Of a stretch of 49,304 nucleotides of DNA, positions 8,901 through 16,889 are shown piece after piece. The number at the start of each line of letters is the position of its first letter. The first letter of the stretch is position 1. The stretch is from positions 1 to 49,304 of the forward strand of contig CANQAJ010000005.1 in assembly GCA_947589365.1 (NCBI GenBank), read 5' to 3'. Made by a program: the position numbers and the translations under genes. Source of the stretch: an uncultured Clostridia bacterium (GTDB lineage: Bacteria > Bacillota > Clostridia > Oscillospirales > Acutalibacteraceae). A model generated the notes under the pieces. The model was not told where the DNA came from. It made no database searches and saw nothing but the letters and a program-made list of their open reading frames with translations.

Positions 8901-9779
8901 CCCTACAAGACCGTCAGGGTATCCCTTACCATCGTATTTTTCATGATGGTATCTGCATATATCATAACAATATGTAAAATACTCATTCTTTTCCACTCCG
9001 TCAAGGTGACTGAGAAGCTCGCAGCCCTTTATCGTATGCGTTTTCATTATATTAAATTCTTCATAGGTCAGCCTTCTCGGACTCAAAAGTATCGAATCCG
9101 GTATTGCTATTTTTCCTATGTCATGCAAAGCGGAAGCGGAGGCAATCATTGCCATTTTCTCCGGTGTCATATTATATTCGGGATATTTAACGGAAAGTGC
9201 CTTAAGCATGACCTCCGTAAATTTCTTAATCCTGTGTATATGTCGTCCCGATTCCACATCACGGTACTCTATTACCGTACTCAACGTATCGAGCATATCA
9301 TTGTTTATCGTGCTTATTTTACGTTCCTGCAAACGCAGAGCCTGATTTTGTATGAGTATTCTTGCAGTCTGTTTTTCCACTTTGTCCTCAAGCTCGTTTT
9401 TATGCGAATATAACTCGACAAGGTTTTCCACACGCTTCCTGATTATATGGGGATTTACAGGAGAAGTCAGAACATCACAATACGGAAAATACATATTCAT
9501 TGCCTTGGAACGCTGAGTAAGCTCACCTTCAAGTATAAGTATCGAGGGGATATTTTTGAATATCTCCATATTTGATAATGTCTGCACGGCTTCCTTTGTA
9601 AAATTATTTGCAACCGTTTCATTTATCAGAATTATTGATATCTCATTTTTATACTGCATAAGCAGTCTGAATACCGCTTCACTGCTTGCTGTTTCCATTA
9701 TTTCATACTGCGAGGCAAATATTTCATGAACGATAGATTTATTCATTTCGGCATTATCTGCAACAAGCATTTTTTTCAT
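5916..9779 (-). CDS. receiver-like / HD-GYP / PAS / degenerate GGDEF / degenerate EAL / PAS / degenerate GGDEF protein
   Basis: 1287 residues from the ATG at 9779 (GGGAG 8 nt upstream; the 28 in-frame codons further up lack a site). Residues 1-125 are receiver-like with Asn at the expected phospho-Asp (ILINE). Residues 160-345 are HD-GYP, with H219-D220 and HHEKYDGKGYP at 278-288 intact, so cyclic-di-GMP phosphodiesterase activity is plausible. PAS about 415-535. GGDEF about 550-710 with VEDDS in place of GGDEF. EAL-like about 735-970 with EMV at the EAL position. PAS about 1000-1115. A second GGDEF about 1125-1285 has SGAQF. The product appears cytosolic, with no membrane helix. I infer one active hydrolase surrounded by sensing or scaffolding modules. 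It has its own promoter at 9853-9881. Confidence 0.9.
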   Translation of the reverse strand: MKKMLVADNAEMNKSIVHEIFASQYEIMETASSEAVFRLLMQYKNEISIILINETVANNFTKEAVQTLSNMEIFKNIPSILILEGELTQRSKAMNMYFPYCDVLTSPVNPHIIRKRVENLVELYSHKNELEDKVEKQTARILIQNQALRLQERKISTINNDMLDTLSTVIEYRDVESGRHIHRIKKFTEVMLKALSVKYPEYNMTPEKMAMIASASALHDIGKIAIPDSILLSPRRLTYEEFNIMKTHTIKGCELLSHLDGVEKNEYFTYCYDICRYHHEKYDGKGYPDGLVGDSIPIWAQVVSVADCYDALTSERSYKAAFTHEQAVEMMRSGACGAFSDKMMNCFTMVLSDFKSLAEEYADEKLVDRSVNDFPEEAFNVDFDENSVDFLYKTMGRDELIKTIENQKKEMRQSKESYNDILNKISDYVFEFDLKNETAYECKGMFKNLFKYYPKNYSEAVMLFSGLCPDEYRSRFERTFRLDNINDEINKGNDRIVLECTMCLSDNVYSFVRCTAVPVAVDNEPVKIYLSLEAIGHGENIDPETELKTGRDPVTGLRNYGSLRDEVNDYINHTGKNGSHLFMVIDVDGFGIINRKTGYHFGNNILNDIAGILKNNLKGCMIGRVEDDSFAVLVKDSTGREDNINIVDRLFKSLHRTYTFEGKDCHEISVCIGVCDYPNDGKNFDELFDNASKAVDVAKINGKDMYLFYNAGMRNMWDITLYQKKELDVKEKDKIEFESLFVPIADSASERIISYEMVETTSEYGRDFNFDEIYSALYHTNNITAYSLDSLKRMFAEIYMLEKKGHSLPKITIMTMFKGDDYEIVIKAIDEMLLYYPITCKNVCISITHDMIESMDMRQMVKFIDYLAGRGFSVGAYNVGLGGIDIKCFITGLFRSVTFSNSFIEDIAGGLIPVSTLLYLLECFKNTNVQILMPMNVNEEVLRQVRQKTEVVFGIHKNEFLDVESFSKEVDSDRMITEYKALNYSSTSLVPNEKLYNEILIQTKSFIMEWTPRTDCIGISDSFKVLYGYVPDSFDFVKNIRDKTFIHPDDIRKFLEKLNSSRSDGSDPECLIRIYNMMKERYVWNRVRFAAGRNAAGTASKIMIIFTDISDEKDSHADDESRRDRTDYITKLYNRSATENKIKTYLYGEGASLPNSLIMVEICGFDEMEKELGKVFANAVLKETASGIRELFSDYDIVGRISGAQFMIFVKGINNREILGLKAGQICSAIRHSYETDGGSVLIYAKLGISTYPNSGRSFDEMYETAQNSLYYAKHSVSKDFSIDVKN

Positions 9780-9852
9780 AAAGTTCACTCCCTGCGGCAG
9801 ACCGCCGCTTCTTATTACAGTTCCCAAAAGTATAAAAAACTCTCTCCATATC

Positions 9853-9881
9853 ATTATACACAATTTTTACATATTTGTACA
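9853..9881 (-). promoter_or_regulatory. promoter of the HD-GYP protein gene
   Basis: Minus strand TGTACA (9881-9876), 17 bp, TATAAT (9858-9853), about 70 bp before the start codon. Between here and the divergent promoter at 10098 lies about 215 bp of AT-rich DNA in which I see no gene. Confidence 0.6.
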
Positions 9882-10097
9882 GTTATTTTATAAAATTATC
9901 GAAAATTTCAATTCCTATACTACAAATTTATGTATAATACATAATATTTTGCGATTATGTAAATAATCAGACAGATATAAAAAATATATATTCCTGTAAT
10001 ACCATAAATTTCAGGCGGTTATCCGCAGCATATTATGCTTTATATTTATATCTGCGGCGTATATGGTATATTCTGTTCATTCCCCAAAACTTTCCGA

Positions 10098-10126
10098 TTG
10101 CAAAATTCCCTCGGATTTAATATTAT
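10098..10126 (+). promoter_or_regulatory. promoter of the mecA-like gene
   Basis: TTGCAA (10098-10103), 17 bp, TATTAT (10121-10126), about 60 bp upstream of the ATG at 10189. It lies inside the open frame upstream of that ATG, which argues against the longer reading from 10063. Confidence 0.6.
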
Positions 10127-10188
10127 GTAATATAGAAGATATTATAGCAAAGCAATACAGAGGCTTTGTCTTTTCCGGAGGCAGGAAC

Positions 10189-10752
10189 ATGAATATTGAG
10201 AAGATAAATTCCGAAAAGCTGCTTATTTCATTGTGTGACAAGGAGCTTGAGGAATATAATTTGACATATGAAGGGCTCAGCTTTGCTGACAACCGCTCAA
10301 AGAGAGTAATAGAGGATCTGCTTATCCGTGCCGAAAACAAAACAGGAATGAAATTAAACGGAAAAAAGCTGATGATCGAAGCGATGAAATATGATCACGG
10401 CTGCATTCTTCTTGTCACCGTTGTGAACAGGCACAAAAGAAGGATCTACAGCATAAAAAGCCGCAGCAACAGCTATGCTTTCAGTTTCACCTGTGCCGAG
10501 GAGCTGTTATCCTGTATAGAACAGTTATACCGTGCAAACGAAAGAGGCAGGAACAGCAGCATACTCTTTGACAACCGGAATTATTATCTCATGCTCGGAA
10601 ATTCAATACCGAGTGATTGTTTTATGAGGATAACGGGGGAATATGCACATTCTGTCCTAAGCGGAAAAATCACCTGTTCCGCACTGAGAGAAAAGTGCAG
10701 TATTCTTGCCGCCGAAAATGCCCTGGAAATTGTCGGCAGTACCATGATATAG
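10189..10752 (+). CDS. mecA: MecA-family adaptor protein
   Basis: 187 residues from the ATG after GGAGG. The N-terminus, MNIEKINSEKLLISL then a DKELEEYNLTYEGL-type stretch, matches the MecA substrate-binding domain, and KKLMIEAM fits the conserved 'LMIEA' region. The C-terminal half (about 95-187) resembles the ClpC-binding domain. MecA delivers substrates to the ClpCP protease in Bacillus, including the competence regulator ComK. The family is usually near 220 residues, so this is a short, divergent member. It is transcribed away from the HD-GYP gene and converges on rpe. What it targets here cannot be read from sequence. Confidence 0.75.
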   Translation: MNIEKINSEKLLISLCDKELEEYNLTYEGLSFADNRSKRVIEDLLIRAENKTGMKLNGKKLMIEAMKYDHGCILLVTVVNRHKRRIYSIKSRSNSYAFSFTCAEELLSCIEQLYRANERGRNSSILFDNRNYYLMLGNSIPSDCFMRITGEYAHSVLSGKITCSALREKCSILAAENALEIVGSTMI

Positions 10753-10802
10753 TGTTTCATCGGTTTCCGGGCAGACCTTTGTTTGTTGTAAGCAGAGCTT
10801 TT

Positions 10803-10844
10803 AAAAATACCGACCCGTTTATCAAATCCGATAAAACGGGTCGG
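10803..10844 (-). terminator. terminator between mecA-like gene and rpe
   Basis: An 11-bp perfect stem (CCGACCCGTTT, 10810-10820, with 10834-10844) and a 13-nt loop. On the minus strand it is followed by five T residues, so it best serves rpe. As a symmetric hairpin between convergent genes it may act both ways. Confidence 0.75.
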
Positions 10845-10855
10845 CTAAATATATG

Positions 10856-11503
10856 TCAATCTGCACTTTTTAATATTCTTATTGCCTCGGCGGGATCCTC
10901 AGCCTTGAATACGCCTGTTCCCGAAACAACAATGTCAACGCCTGCCTCAGCCGCCGCATAAACTGTCTTATCCGATATTCCTCCGTCAACCTCCACAAGA
11001 ATATCAAGTCCTCTTTTGGCAGCCTCCGCCTTTATCGCAGTCACCTTGGGCATCATATCAGCCATGAACGACTGACCCCCGAAGCCGGGTTCCACTGTCA
11101 TAACAAGCACCATATATACCCTGTCAAGATACGGAAATACGGCTTCCGCCGGAGTACCGGGTTTTATTACCACCCCGGCCTTTATACCATGACCTTTAAT
11201 CTTTTCTATTGTCAGATCGGGATCGGACATAGATTCAAGGTGAAAGGTTATTATATCCGCACCTGCATCGGCAAATGCATCTATATAGTCAAGGGGATAG
11301 TCTATCATAAGGTGAACATCAAACGGAAGCTCTGTATACGGACGTACAGCCTTTACTATTGCAGGTCCTATTGTAATATTAGGAACAAAATGCCCGTCCA
11401 TCACATCGAGATGAATTAAATCCGCTCCTGCCTTATCTATCCTTATGACCTCATCACCCATTTTTGCAAAATCGCAGCTTAACAATGACGGAGCTACCTT
11501 CAT
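10856..11503 (-). CDS. rpe: ribulose-phosphate 3-epimerase
   Basis: 215 residues. The ATG at 11503 is placed 10 nt after GGGAAGG; an in-frame TTG at 11512 is too close to that site. It interconverts ribulose 5-phosphate and xylulose 5-phosphate in the pentose phosphate pathway. The TIM-barrel motifs are present: APSLLSCDF, the metal-binding HLDVMDGHFVPN, DVHLMI, the phosphate-loop region VEPGFGGQSF, and DGGI near the C-terminus. Length is typical. It ends the rlmB / P-type-like / rpe run and has a strong terminator 12 nt downstream. Confidence 0.96.
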   Translation of the reverse strand: MKVAPSLLSCDFAKMGDEVIRIDKAGADLIHLDVMDGHFVPNITIGPAIVKAVRPYTELPFDVHLMIDYPLDYIDAFADAGADIITFHLESMSDPDLTIEKIKGHGIKAGVVIKPGTPAEAVFPYLDRVYMVLVMTVEPGFGGQSFMADMMPKVTAIKAEAAKRGLDILVEVDGGISDKTVYAAAEAGVDIVVSGTGVFKAEDPAEAIRILKSAD

Positions 11504-11533
11504 TTTTATCAATCCTTCCCTTTCGGTTTTTTA

Positions 11534-14500
11534 TCAGTTGAATTTTCTTGCAAGAACAGAAACAATAATCAGACCCAAACACCACAATGATGTATATATA
11601 AGAACTTCAAGTCCTCCCAACTTTGAAAAGCCGCCAACAAAGGATATGATATTGGCAAGGAGAAATCCGAGTACAATGGAAACTATCTGCACAATCTTCG
11701 ATATCGTAACCGTGGATTTTATTCCTATACATCCCGATACGGCTGCGGCAAATCCGGAGAGCTTTCCGTCAGTTACAACATATGCACGGGAGGTTTCATC
11801 AACAAAACTAATCTCACCATGACATATATTTCCCAGTCCTGTATTAAGCACCTTGATACTGCGTTGGTATATTCCGAATTTATCTGCTATATGCTGCCCG
11901 GTTATATTCGGGTCTATTGTCCTGACTATAATATTAACTCCGTTCTGTGTCAATTCTCTGAGTGAGGCGGCAATATTCCTGTCAACCTTGTATGTGAGGA
12001 TAAACATTGCAATAAGCTCTCCCGACATCGAAATATAAGAGATTTCATTTCCCATCTTATGATACTTAGCCTCCACAGATTCATCGGGAAGGCTTATATT
12101 ATGCTTATTCATAAGTGCACGATTGCCTATGAGTATCCGCTGACCTCCTATCCAACCGGAAAGTCCCGAATTATCATCATACGAAACACTTTCAACCGCA
12201 GGAACCATATGCTTTCTGTCCTGAATAATCGTTTCAAAAATATACGACATCGGACCGTCAACGGCAAAGCTCACGGCAGCACCGGCAAGAAGTGCGGTGT
12301 TCAGCTTTGTTTCATTGAACGCCTTTATACCGCTGAGAATAATATTTCCTTTGGGATAGAGATCATTTGACTCTACCATCACGGCATTCGTATCGCTGAA
12401 CTGCTTTATCGCCTCATAGCCCACCACCATAGAGCCTCTGTGCAATGTTGACCTGCAAAGGTTCTTTATCGGAATGTTCAAAGTAATAAGGACACATATC
12501 GGTGTTGTAATAAATGAGGTGAGTGCAAAAGACGAAACTCCTCCCACAAAATCCTTTGATAAAAATCCGTAGGCAAGACCGCATAACAGGGATAATACCG
12601 CCGCAAAAGGAGCAAAAAATGACGCATTATCCTCAATCGGATCCGATGCATAGGAAAGCTGAAGGAAATTGCTCATAAGCTTTGATTTTCTGGTATATGC
12701 AATTATCGGTCTTTGAGCAGGCAATCCTGAAATAAGCTTCTGTGCATTATTCTTATCCGTATATATCTTTCCCGCATATTTTGCCTTCGGACTGCATAAA
12801 AAGCGGAAATTGTCTGCCGTTCTTTTTATAATTATCAGCTTTCCCAGGCTGTTGAAAAGCAATGCAATTATAACAAGGAACGAATACATATGATATGTTC
12901 CGTTTACATATACATCCGGCAGGAAAAGACCCGTAACCGATTGTATAACCGCAGCAACGGAAGCAACTGAAACTGCCGTATCACTTGTCGCCTTAAATCG
13001 TTTCAGCGGAACAAGACCATAAAATATTGTCGTTTTCTCCGCAAATACCGCTATTGCAAGCAATATAAAATTAACTATTCCGAACAAAAGCCATCCGTTA
13101 TGTATTGCTTCCGTAAACAGTGACGGGACAAGCTGTGCAAGCAGAGAGACTATTGCGGAACAAACCGCTATACAGGTCAGCAGTCCTGTGCGGAAAACCC
13201 TTTTTCTGAAATTATAGTTAAGCTCATTCCTGATGGCAGCCACATCATCATCGTTCTGATAATCCGTAATTTCGGGCTTTTCCTCATGAATGTCCTCTTC
13301 CTCATCGAATGTATCACCCTCTGCCGAAAACAAATCCTTTATGCGGAAGCGTTTCCTATTCTTCGGTTTCGGCATTTGCAATATATTTGAATCCTCTTTA
13401 ATATTTTGAGGCTCTTCTGAAACTGCCTCCGTTTTTTTCATCTTTATCGGTGGCTTTTCATTTTTACTTACAGACCTGACATTCTCATTTTTCTTAATAT
13501 CCGATACATCAGCCTCCCTGACGGGAATGTCAGGGGTATAACCTCTCAGTCTGCACGTACTCTCATATTCGCCTCGCAGCGTCTTGGTAAATTTTCCCGC
13601 CATAACAATAAACGGGGGGTTATCGCTGCGGTGATAGACCACAGGCTCGCTTTTGCCCTCGGAAAGGTCGGTATCTTTACTTATATTATTTTTTATCACA
13701 GCTGCGGCTGTATTTGGTGTTTTTGACTCAACAGACTCCTTGCTATCCGCCGAATCATTATGTGAAAGTTCATTTTTAGTCTTACGCGGAGCTGACGTCT
13801 TTGCTTCCGTATCGGAATCGTGTGATAGCTCATTAAACCTTTTCTGAACCGGAATCTTATCCTCAACCGCCGCATTATGTGAAAGCTCATTTGTCGTTTC
13901 CTGCTCCGAAGCTTTTTCTTCATTTACAGACTCACGCTCGCTGTGAGAAAGCTCATTTTTCTTATCAAGAATTTCCTCACTGTTCTCTTCATCTTTACTT
14001 TCGGTTTCATCCGATACCTCATCCGCCGCATAACTCTCGGGCGTCTGCTTATCCTCGTTATCTATACTTCCGCTCTTTTCATCAGCAACATATGTAATAG
14101 GTGTTCCCTCGGCACCGGCATTTTTTGCATACATAACAGCATCAAGTGTAATCTCGGTTTTAACCGCTGCCTGTTTTTCGGCGGCATTATCATTGTCAGC
14201 AGTATTTTCCGATACATCTTGTGCCTTCTCAGCCTCGGCTTCATCTGCGGTTTCAGTCTGAGTTTCCTCCTTTACCGTTTCCTCCGGCTGTTCATCGTAA
14301 CGGATGTCAGACTCAAATCCATCAGCGGTACTCTGATAAATAACGGTCTCTCCTACATCGGATATTTCATCCTCCGCTTCTATCGGCTCGTCATATACCT
14401 GTCCGTCCGGCTCCCTCTCCGGTTCTTCCTCGGATACATCCGCTGTTTCGGCCTGTTCGTCCGAGTAGATATCTTCAAATCCGTCATTATCCTCACCAAA

Positions 14501-14794
14501 AAACGAACCATCCTCCGGCTGTGTAACAATCTCTGCTATTTTACCGAAAATTGCTTTCATTCTGCCGCCGAATGATACGTTATCATTTTCGGGAATACTT
14601 TTCTTAGTTTGTAATGATTCACTTTTTCTCTGTTCTTCCGCTTTCTGCTGCTCCCGTCGTCTTTTTTCAATAAGAAGCTCCTTTTCCTCCTCAAGCTTTT
14701 GTTGATGCTTATTATATGCCTCTTCATTTTGTCTGAAAAGTCCTCTTATGGGGGATATATCGTTATTTTCGGGAGATCTTTTATTGTCTGACAT
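11534..14794 (-). CDS. pseudo-P-type-ATPase membrane protein with long disordered N-terminus
   Basis: 1086 residues; ATG after GGAGG, 3 nt downstream of rlmB. Residues 1-520 are highly charged: a coiled-coil-like start (about 20-60), then an acidic region with four NELSH repeats (280-345). Residues about 535-780 hold six or so membrane helices. The rest follows the P1B-type P and N domains but without their catalytic residues. The phosphorylation motif DKTGT is replaced by ESNDL (808-812, in the context NAVMVESNDLYPKG). TGES of the actuator is absent, TGDN is TIDPN (959-963), and GDGxND is TDGKLS (1008-1013). The nucleotide-domain signature survives (GWIGGQRILIGNRALM, 880-895). Two C-terminal helices end the protein. 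Transport by phosphorylation looks impossible; a sensing or structural role is inference. Confidence 0.8.
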   Translation of the reverse strand: MSDNKRSPENNDISPIRGLFRQNEEAYNKHQQKLEEEKELLIEKRRREQQKAEEQRKSESLQTKKSIPENDNVSFGGRMKAIFGKIAEIVTQPEDGSFFGEDNDGFEDIYSDEQAETADVSEEEPEREPDGQVYDEPIEAEDEISDVGETVIYQSTADGFESDIRYDEQPEETVKEETQTETADEAEAEKAQDVSENTADNDNAAEKQAAVKTEITLDAVMYAKNAGAEGTPITYVADEKSGSIDNEDKQTPESYAADEVSDETESKDEENSEEILDKKNELSHSERESVNEEKASEQETTNELSHNAAVEDKIPVQKRFNELSHDSDTEAKTSAPRKTKNELSHNDSADSKESVESKTPNTAAAVIKNNISKDTDLSEGKSEPVVYHRSDNPPFIVMAGKFTKTLRGEYESTCRLRGYTPDIPVREADVSDIKKNENVRSVSKNEKPPIKMKKTEAVSEEPQNIKEDSNILQMPKPKNRKRFRIKDLFSAEGDTFDEEEDIHEEKPEITDYQNDDDVAAIRNELNYNFRKRVFRTGLLTCIAVCSAIVSLLAQLVPSLFTEAIHNGWLLFGIVNFILLAIAVFAEKTTIFYGLVPLKRFKATSDTAVSVASVAAVIQSVTGLFLPDVYVNGTYHMYSFLVIIALLFNSLGKLIIIKRTADNFRFLCSPKAKYAGKIYTDKNNAQKLISGLPAQRPIIAYTRKSKLMSNFLQLSYASDPIEDNASFFAPFAAVLSLLCGLAYGFLSKDFVGGVSSFALTSFITTPICVLITLNIPIKNLCRSTLHRGSMVVGYEAIKQFSDTNAVMVESNDLYPKGNIILSGIKAFNETKLNTALLAGAAVSFAVDGPMSYIFETIIQDRKHMVPAVESVSYDDNSGLSGWIGGQRILIGNRALMNKHNISLPDESVEAKYHKMGNEISYISMSGELIAMFILTYKVDRNIAASLRELTQNGVNIIVRTIDPNITGQHIADKFGIYQRSIKVLNTGLGNICHGEISFVDETSRAYVVTDGKLSGFAAAVSGCIGIKSTVTISKIVQIVSIVLGFLLANIISFVGGFSKLGGLEVLIYTSLWCLGLIIVSVLARKFN
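13757..13960 (-). repeat. four spaced NELSH coding repeats
   Basis: Four near-identical 15-21 bp units encode NELSH plus S, N or D, at 13757-13777, 13818-13838, 13874-13894 and 13940-13960. Spacing is 56-66 bp, inside the acidic disordered region of the P-type-like protein. They look like short linear motifs. The spacers differ, so this is not simple slippage. Confidence 0.7.
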
Positions 14795-14797
14795 GGT

Positions 14798-15574
14798 TTA
14801 ACCTCCGTTTTTTGCTGCTAAATTCAAACGTTGACGTGTAAATTCATATATCAGTACTCCGGCTGCAACCGAAGCATTGAGAGAATTAATATTTCCGAGC
14901 AGCGGCAGGGATAATATTACATCACATTTTTCTCTGACAAGACGACCCAGACCTTTTCCTTCCGAGCCGATCACAATCGCACAGGCACCGGTCAGGTCAC
15001 TGCTGCAATATGTTTCCCCATCCATGTCCGCACCGTATATCCAACATCCTCTTTCCTTAAGCTCATCTATAGCAGCAGATATATTTGTCACTCTTGCAAC
15101 CGGCATATATTCGTATGCTCCCGCACTTGACTTTCCAACAATACCGCTCAGCCCTGCGGCACGGCGTTTCGGTATGATTATTCCATGTACTCCGGCACAT
15201 TCGGCAGTACGGATAATCGCACCGAGATTATGCGGATCCTCAATTTCATCAAGTATCACAATAAAGGGTTTCTCCTGTCTGCTTTCCGCCAGCAAAAAGA
15301 TATCGTCGATACTGCTGTACTCCTTTATCGCTGCAAGGGCGGCAACTCCCTGATGTGAAGCATGACCCGTCATGAAATCAAGTTTCTTCCTGTCAACCTC
15401 TTTTATCGGTATATGCTTATCCTTTGCCAGTGCCGCTATAACCCTTGCACTCCCGCTGAGTTCGCCCCTTGCAACATAAATACATTCTATATTTCTTCCG
15501 GAACGCAGAGCCTCGGTAACGGGGTTACGTCCTGCAATAATATCATTTTCTCTTTTTTCATCATTATTTTTCAT
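14798..15574 (-). CDS. rlmB: 23S rRNA 2'-O-methyltransferase, TrmH/SpoU family (RlmB)
   Basis: 258 residues. It uses S-adenosylmethionine to methylate the ribose of a guanosine in 23S rRNA (RlmB in E. coli acts on G2251). Residues about 10-85 are the SpoU substrate-binding domain (IIAGRNPVTEALRSG). The knotted SPOUT domain follows, with motif 1 (DPHNLGAIIRTAE), motif 2 (IVIGSEGKGL) and motif 3 (LPLLGNINSLNASVA). Length matches the family. First gene of the rlmB / P-type-like / rpe run, with an extended -10 promoter 37 bp upstream. Assignment to RlmB over another TrmH paralogue rests on overall similarity. Confidence 0.92.
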   Translation of the reverse strand: MKNNDEKRENDIIAGRNPVTEALRSGRNIECIYVARGELSGSARVIAALAKDKHIPIKEVDRKKLDFMTGHASHQGVAALAAIKEYSSIDDIFLLAESRQEKPFIVILDEIEDPHNLGAIIRTAECAGVHGIIIPKRRAAGLSGIVGKSSAGAYEYMPVARVTNISAAIDELKERGCWIYGADMDGETYCSSDLTGACAIVIGSEGKGLGRLVREKCDVILSLPLLGNINSLNASVAAGVLIYEFTRQRLNLAAKNGG

Positions 15575-15610
15575 TATCTCACCTTTCCCGATATAGAAAT
15601 GGACAATAAA

Positions 15611-15619
15611 ATTATAACA
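15611..15619 (-). promoter_or_regulatory. extended -10 promoter of rlmB
   Basis: Minus strand TGT-TATAAT (15619-15611), an extended -10 element. The -35 region is poor. It lies 37 bp from the rlmB start. Confidence 0.45.
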
Positions 15620-15716
15620 TATTCCTTCGCTAAATAGAAGTATTTAAAGAAAAATTTAATTACCGCAGCACAAAAATAATTACAGACCCGTTAATATCCT
15701 GCTTAGTTGCCCATGC

Positions 15717-16298
15717 TCAATGAACCGAAGATGTATTCTTTTCCCTCAGATATGTAGATTCAAGGTCGGCGAGGTGGAGCTTAACGGCTATCGGATATTT
15801 TTCGTATGCAAGACTTATTGCAAAGCTTCCTCCCCTTGCCGCTTCATCGAACCCTCCCATATGCCAGCGTATAGCCATTGCCTCGGAGGGCTTCAATCTC
15901 ATAAAACGTTCTATAAGAAATACAGATTTTTCACCGTGTCCGTACGGAAAGGCATCATCAACCATATAATACGGCTTTTTTTCCCATTGTCCCGTTTCAT
16001 CATTTTTGACATTTCTCATCGAGGTTTTATAGAATTGTGCTTTACACAGATCATGTAAAAGAGCACATATTGCAAAGCTCTCTCTGTTGTCCTTTTCCGG
16101 AACAAAATGTCTTTCCATCATGGTTTTATATACACTTATACTATGCATGACCAATCCCTGCTCACAGGCACCATGAAATTTGGTACTTGCGGGAGCGGTA
16201 AAAAAATCGGTCGTCTGCATCCATTCAAGAAGCTTCTGTGAACCGTCTCTTTTTATATTTTCACTATATATATCAATAAATTCTTCTTTATAGCCCAT
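15717..16298 (-). CDS. HD-domain phosphohydrolase-like protein
   Basis: 193 residues, GGAGG upstream of the ATG. Metal-binding HD-superfamily positions are visible: H42 (FHGACEQG), H52 (MHSIS) and H82-D83 (ALLHDLCK), with a later conserved WHMGG. The family cleaves phosphate bonds, often in nucleotides; no substrate can be assigned. It follows the ywlG-like gene by 18 nt and is probably co-transcribed with it. No clear terminator is seen in the 140 bp downstream. Similar stand-alone HD proteins occur in clostridial genomes and phages. Confidence 0.75.
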   Translation of the reverse strand: MGYKEEFIDIYSENIKRDGSQKLLEWMQTTDFFTAPASTKFHGACEQGLVMHSISVYKTMMERHFVPEKDNRESFAICALLHDLCKAQFYKTSMRNVKNDETGQWEKKPYYMVDDAFPYGHGEKSVFLIERFMRLKPSEAMAIRWHMGGFDEAARGGSFAISLAYEKYPIAVKLHLADLESTYLREKNTSSVH

Positions 16299-16316
16299 TT
16301 CAGACCTCCGTTTTTT

Positions 16317-16868
16317 CTACTTCAGTTCTTCATCATAATGTGCCCTTTCGCCGCCGATAAATTTCGGTCTTGTCCTTGCCGCCGTTATATGTGCCCTGCC
16401 TATCATATTTTCCTTAAGGTTAAGCGGAACGGCAACCTCTCTGAGGTGCATACCTATAAGAACACCGCCTATATCCATTCCGGCGTCAGCTTTTATATGC
16501 TCTACGGCAACCGGTCTTTCGATTCTTTCATATGTGACCGTTGCAAACGAACCTCCCGCCTTCGGCTGAGGCACAACATTTACCGAATCGAGCCTGAGTT
16601 TTTCCGCTGCCTCACTAGGTATTATAACTGCCCTGTTGAGATGCTCACAGCACTGTACCGCAATATATATTCCCCTGCTCACAAGCTCGGGATAAATTCC
16701 GTCAAACAGTGCCCTTGCCGCATCCATACTTGATGATTTTCCGTATGCTTCACCGAATATGGTACTTGTTGAGCAGCCCACAAGAAATATATCACCCTTT
16801 TTCAGCTTGCTCTGATTAAGAATATCTACAATAATTTTTTTTGCTTTTTCTGTAATTTCTTCATACAT
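16317..16868 (-). CDS. YwlG / UPF0340 family protein
   Basis: 183 residues with the family's hallmarks: VGCSTSTIFGEAYGK near residue 30, VQCCEHLNRA near 77 (two adjacent cysteines and a histidine), and GGVLIGMHL near 134. TIGR01440/UPF0340 proteins (B. subtilis YwlG) are widespread in Firmicutes. I know of no established reaction, so the function is unknown. The length is normal. A GAGG sequence lies about 12 nt before the ATG. It heads a two-gene unit with the HD-domain gene. Confidence 0.85.
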   Translation of the reverse strand: MYEEITEKAKKIIVDILNQSKLKKGDIFLVGCSTSTIFGEAYGKSSSMDAARALFDGIYPELVSRGIYIAVQCCEHLNRAVIIPSEAAEKLRLDSVNVVPQPKAGGSFATVTYERIERPVAVEHIKADAGMDIGGVLIGMHLREVAVPLNLKENMIGRAHITAARTRPKFIGGERAHYDEELK

Positions 16869-16889
16869 AATAAATCATCCTCTTGAAAT

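Noticed and set aside
8808..9413. Plus-strand 201-codon frame inside the HD-GYP gene
   Set aside because: Antisense shadow of the HD-GYP catalytic region; no start signal.
13943..14575. Plus-strand 210-codon hydrophobic frame
   Set aside because: It is the complement of the acidic, repeat-bearing N-terminus of the P-type-like protein; hydrophobicity is expected from complementing Glu/Asp-rich codons.
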